A stretch of DNA of 14,052 nucleotides from Candidatus Caccovivens faecavium (GTDB taxonomy: Bacteria > Bacillota > Clostridia > Christensenellales > UBA1242): assembly GCA_018715545.1 (NCBI GenBank), contig DVLK01000043.1:1-14052 (forward strand). Reading direction: 5' to 3'. Below, one piece after another: positions 12,727 through 14,052 of this stretch (position 1 is the stretch's first letter; each line of letters opens with the position of its first letter). Position numbers and translations under genes: made by a program. Below the pieces are notes generated by a model. That model was given only the letters and a program-made list of their open reading frames with translations. It was not told the DNA's origin and did no database searches.

Positions 12727-13425
12727 ATGGTTGGTCCAATAATTTTTATCGTTTTGTCAATGCTTCTATGCGTGGCATTCTGCGTGCTTAGAGCACAAAA
12801 GGCAACTGGCTTTTCACTGACACTTAAAATTTTATCATCACTGGCTTTCATATTTGTTGGCATATTAGCCCTACAAGTAAACGGGTTTTCAACAATCGGA
12901 ATATTAATTTTGGTAGGGCTTATCTGTGGACTTGCTGGCGACATACTATTAGATTTAAAAATTATGTATCCACAGCACAACAACGCTTACTTCTACTCAG
13001 GTGTCGCCTCCTTTGCCGTTGGACATGTATTCTACTTCACCGCAACACTGCTATACATTTTAGAAATCAATTCCGCTATGCTTGCATGGGCGCTTCCTGT
13101 CGCCCTTGTGCTTGCAGGTTTGATGACACTTGCTATTATGCTCGTTTCTAAAAAGATGAAAATGGATTTTGGAAGCGTTAAATGGGCAGTCATTGCTTAC
13201 AGCGTCATTCTCTCATTCATGTTCTTCTTCACCGTGTTTGTAGCTATCTACTCGCCTATCTTTTGGATATTTGCAGGTGGTATGCTCATCTTTTTACTCT
13301 CCGACCTTGTGCTTTCCATGCAATACTTTGGAGGAGCAAGCCAAAAGATATTCATCTATATCAACCACATACTTTACTACTTAGCTCAAAATATGTTTGC
13401 CCTCTTCCTTCTTCTTGGACTATAA
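12727..13425 (+). CDS. TMEM86/YhhN-family membrane protein, probable lysoplasmalogenase
   Basis: A 232-residue protein with about eight hydrophobic segments. The family marks are LICGLAGDILLDLK (65-78, D72), FYSGVASFAVGHVFYFTA (89-106, H100) and IFLLSDLVLS (188-197, D193). In TMEM86B and its bacterial relatives this fold hydrolyses the vinyl-ether bond of lysoplasmalogens, giving a fatty aldehyde and a glycerophospho head group, and the paired acidic residues are thought to be catalytic. The reaction is inferred from the family. Anaerobic Clostridia often make plasmalogens, so the substrate could be present. AAGGAGG is 6 bases before the ATG, and the gene is 21 bases after the hydrolase, so they are probably co-transcribed. 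A glycerol-linked role would fit the neighbours. Confidence 0.85.
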   Translation: MVGPIIFIVLSMLLCVAFCVLRAQKATGFSLTLKILSSLAFIFVGILALQVNGFSTIGILILVGLICGLAGDILLDLKIMYPQHNNAYFYSGVASFAVGHVFYFTATLLYILEINSAMLAWALPVALVLAGLMTLAIMLVSKKMKMDFGSVKWAVIAYSVILSFMFFFTVFVAIYSPIFWIFAGGMLIFLLSDLVLSMQYFGGASQKIFIYINHILYYLAQNMFALFLLLGL

Positions 13426-13434
13426 GAGGAAAAT

Positions 13435-13920
13435 ATGACAATTAGAAATATTAAAGAGAGTGACCTAGAAAACATCAAGGCAATACTCAACGATTTTAAT
13501 ATAAGTGAAGAGTTTTTCGATAGTCTCTATAATTCCTCTTCATATATAAGCGAACTTTCCTTTGTACTTGTTAATGAAGAAAAACTTATCGGGCTTATGA
13601 TATTCTCTAAAAACAAACTTGCAAAAACAGAAAGCTTAACGCTTGCTCCACTTTTGATAGAACCAGAATTTCAACATAAAGGCTTAGGCAAACACCTTTT
13701 AAAGCGCGGGCTTAATGTCGCAGAATTATTAGGTTATGACTATGTGATTGCCATCGGAAATCCGAAATTTTATGAAAAATATAACTTTAAATCACTTGAA
13801 GCTTTTGGTGTAATTGGTGATGAAAATTCTTTAATTTTAAGCTTAAATAATGATGATGAAGAATTAAATTGTGAAGTTAAATATCCTCGTGCAATTAAAT
13901 ATTTAAAAATTAAAAATTAA
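13435..13920 (+). CDS. GNAT-family N-acetyltransferase
   Basis: A 161-residue acetyltransferase of the YhbS-like kind. The acetyl-CoA loop is EPEFQHKGLGKHLLKRGL (76-93, with Q80 and G83-L-G85), preceded by the strand LTLAPLLI and followed by ELLGYDYVIAIGNPKFYEKYNF (98-118), a usual C-terminal half. The acceptor molecule cannot be predicted; YhbS-like proteins have no agreed substrate. AGAGGA is 4 bases before the ATG, and the gene starts 9 bases after the TMEM86-like stop, so it is the last member of the glpK-led operon. A terminator lies 70 bases downstream. The last ~40 codons are richer in A and T than the rest. Confidence 0.9.
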   Translation: MTIRNIKESDLENIKAILNDFNISEEFFDSLYNSSSYISELSFVLVNEEKLIGLMIFSKNKLAKTESLTLAPLLIEPEFQHKGLGKHLLKRGLNVAELLGYDYVIAIGNPKFYEKYNFKSLEAFGVIGDENSLILSLNNDDEELNCEVKYPRAIKYLKIKN

Positions 13921-13922
13921 AA

Positions 13923-13939
13923 TGTGGAATTGTGGATAA
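13923..13939 (-). other. DnaA-box-like pair
   Basis: TGTGGATAA (13931-13939) is the exact complement of the consensus DnaA box TTATCCACA. A weaker copy, TGTGGAATT (13923-13931), lies 8 bases before it in the same orientation. AT-rich DNA follows. One perfect box is expected by chance fairly often in a genome, and no dnaA, dnaN or other origin gene is present, so this is recorded only as a site. Confidence 0.3.
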
Positions 13940-13990
13940 TTAATAAACTAATTTTATTTATACTTAGAAAATTACTAACTAAAAAATAAT

Positions 13991-14028
13991 AAAAAACGCA
14001 ATAAAAATTTGCGTTTTTTTTAATTTTT
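13991..14028 (+). terminator. Intrinsic terminator of the glpK-led operon
   Basis: AAAAAACGCAA (13991-14001) pairs with TTGCGTTTTTT (14009-14019) around a 7-nt loop, followed by more T. CGCAA/TTGCG is the strong core. It closes the plus-strand operon after the GNAT gene. The remaining bases to 14052 are AT-rich with no further signal. Confidence 0.85.
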
Positions 14029-14052
14029 TTTATATTTATTAATAATATTATT

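Noticed and set aside
13921..14052. Replication origin
   Set aside because: Only one perfect DnaA box is present, and there is no dnaA, dnaN or other origin-linked gene.

Overview
This is a low-GC chromosomal window that reads with the standard bacterial code: TGA is used as a stop (the MscS-type and GlpA-like genes) and tryptophan is TGG. AGGAGG-type ribosome binding sites, TTGACA/TATAAT promoters, the DinB sequence and the GlpA-like/FAD/DUF1667 set all point to a Bacillota (Clostridia-like) anaerobe, possibly an uncultured gut lineage. The exact taxon cannot be read from the sequence. I see no rRNA, tRNA, CRISPR array, insertion sequence or phage gene.

Layout. 1-1230: a MerR-type regulator with a duplicated C-terminal sensor-like domain, its own MerR-style promoter and a terminator. 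1303-3700: a minus-strand operon of an MscS-type channel and DNA polymerase IV (dinB), with a 4-base stop/start overlap. 3707-4676: two small plus-strand genes, each with its own promoter: an unknown acidic helical protein and a DUF2188 protein with a Lys/Glu-rich arm. 4681-6351: a tandem pair of TMEM164/YwaF-like membrane proteins on the minus strand, apparently begun by a leaderless transcript. 6432-7063: a small Cro/CI-type regulator with a strong promoter and an unusual leader, followed by a decayed tandem copy of itself.

7078-13920 is a glycerol module built around a divergent control region at 10049-10166. Leftward lie a GlpA-like glycerol-3-phosphate dehydrogenase with a BFD-type iron-sulphur domain, an FAD/NAD(P) oxidoreductase and a DUF1667 cysteine protein. 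They overlap by 7 and 1 bases and form one operon. Rightward lie glycerol kinase, a monoacylglycerol-lipase-like hydrolase, a TMEM86-like lysoplasmalogenase and a GNAT acetyltransferase, spaced 9-21 bases apart. A perfect dyad, TGTTTGTCAAACA, overlaps the -35 box of the leftward operon.

How it may work together (inference): the hydrolase would release glycerol from monoacylglycerol, glycerol kinase would make glycerol 3-phosphate, and the GlpA-like complex would oxidise it to dihydroxyacetone phosphate. The lysoplasmalogenase and the two TMEM164-like proteins add a possible ether-lipid remodelling theme. The least ordinary signals are an internal ribosome binding site that could release the MerR effector domain as a separate protein, nested inverted repeats around the HTH gene's leader and start codon, two identical TGTTAAAAT boxes placed exactly 6 bases before an ATG, and a four-codon mini-ORF overlapping glpK.
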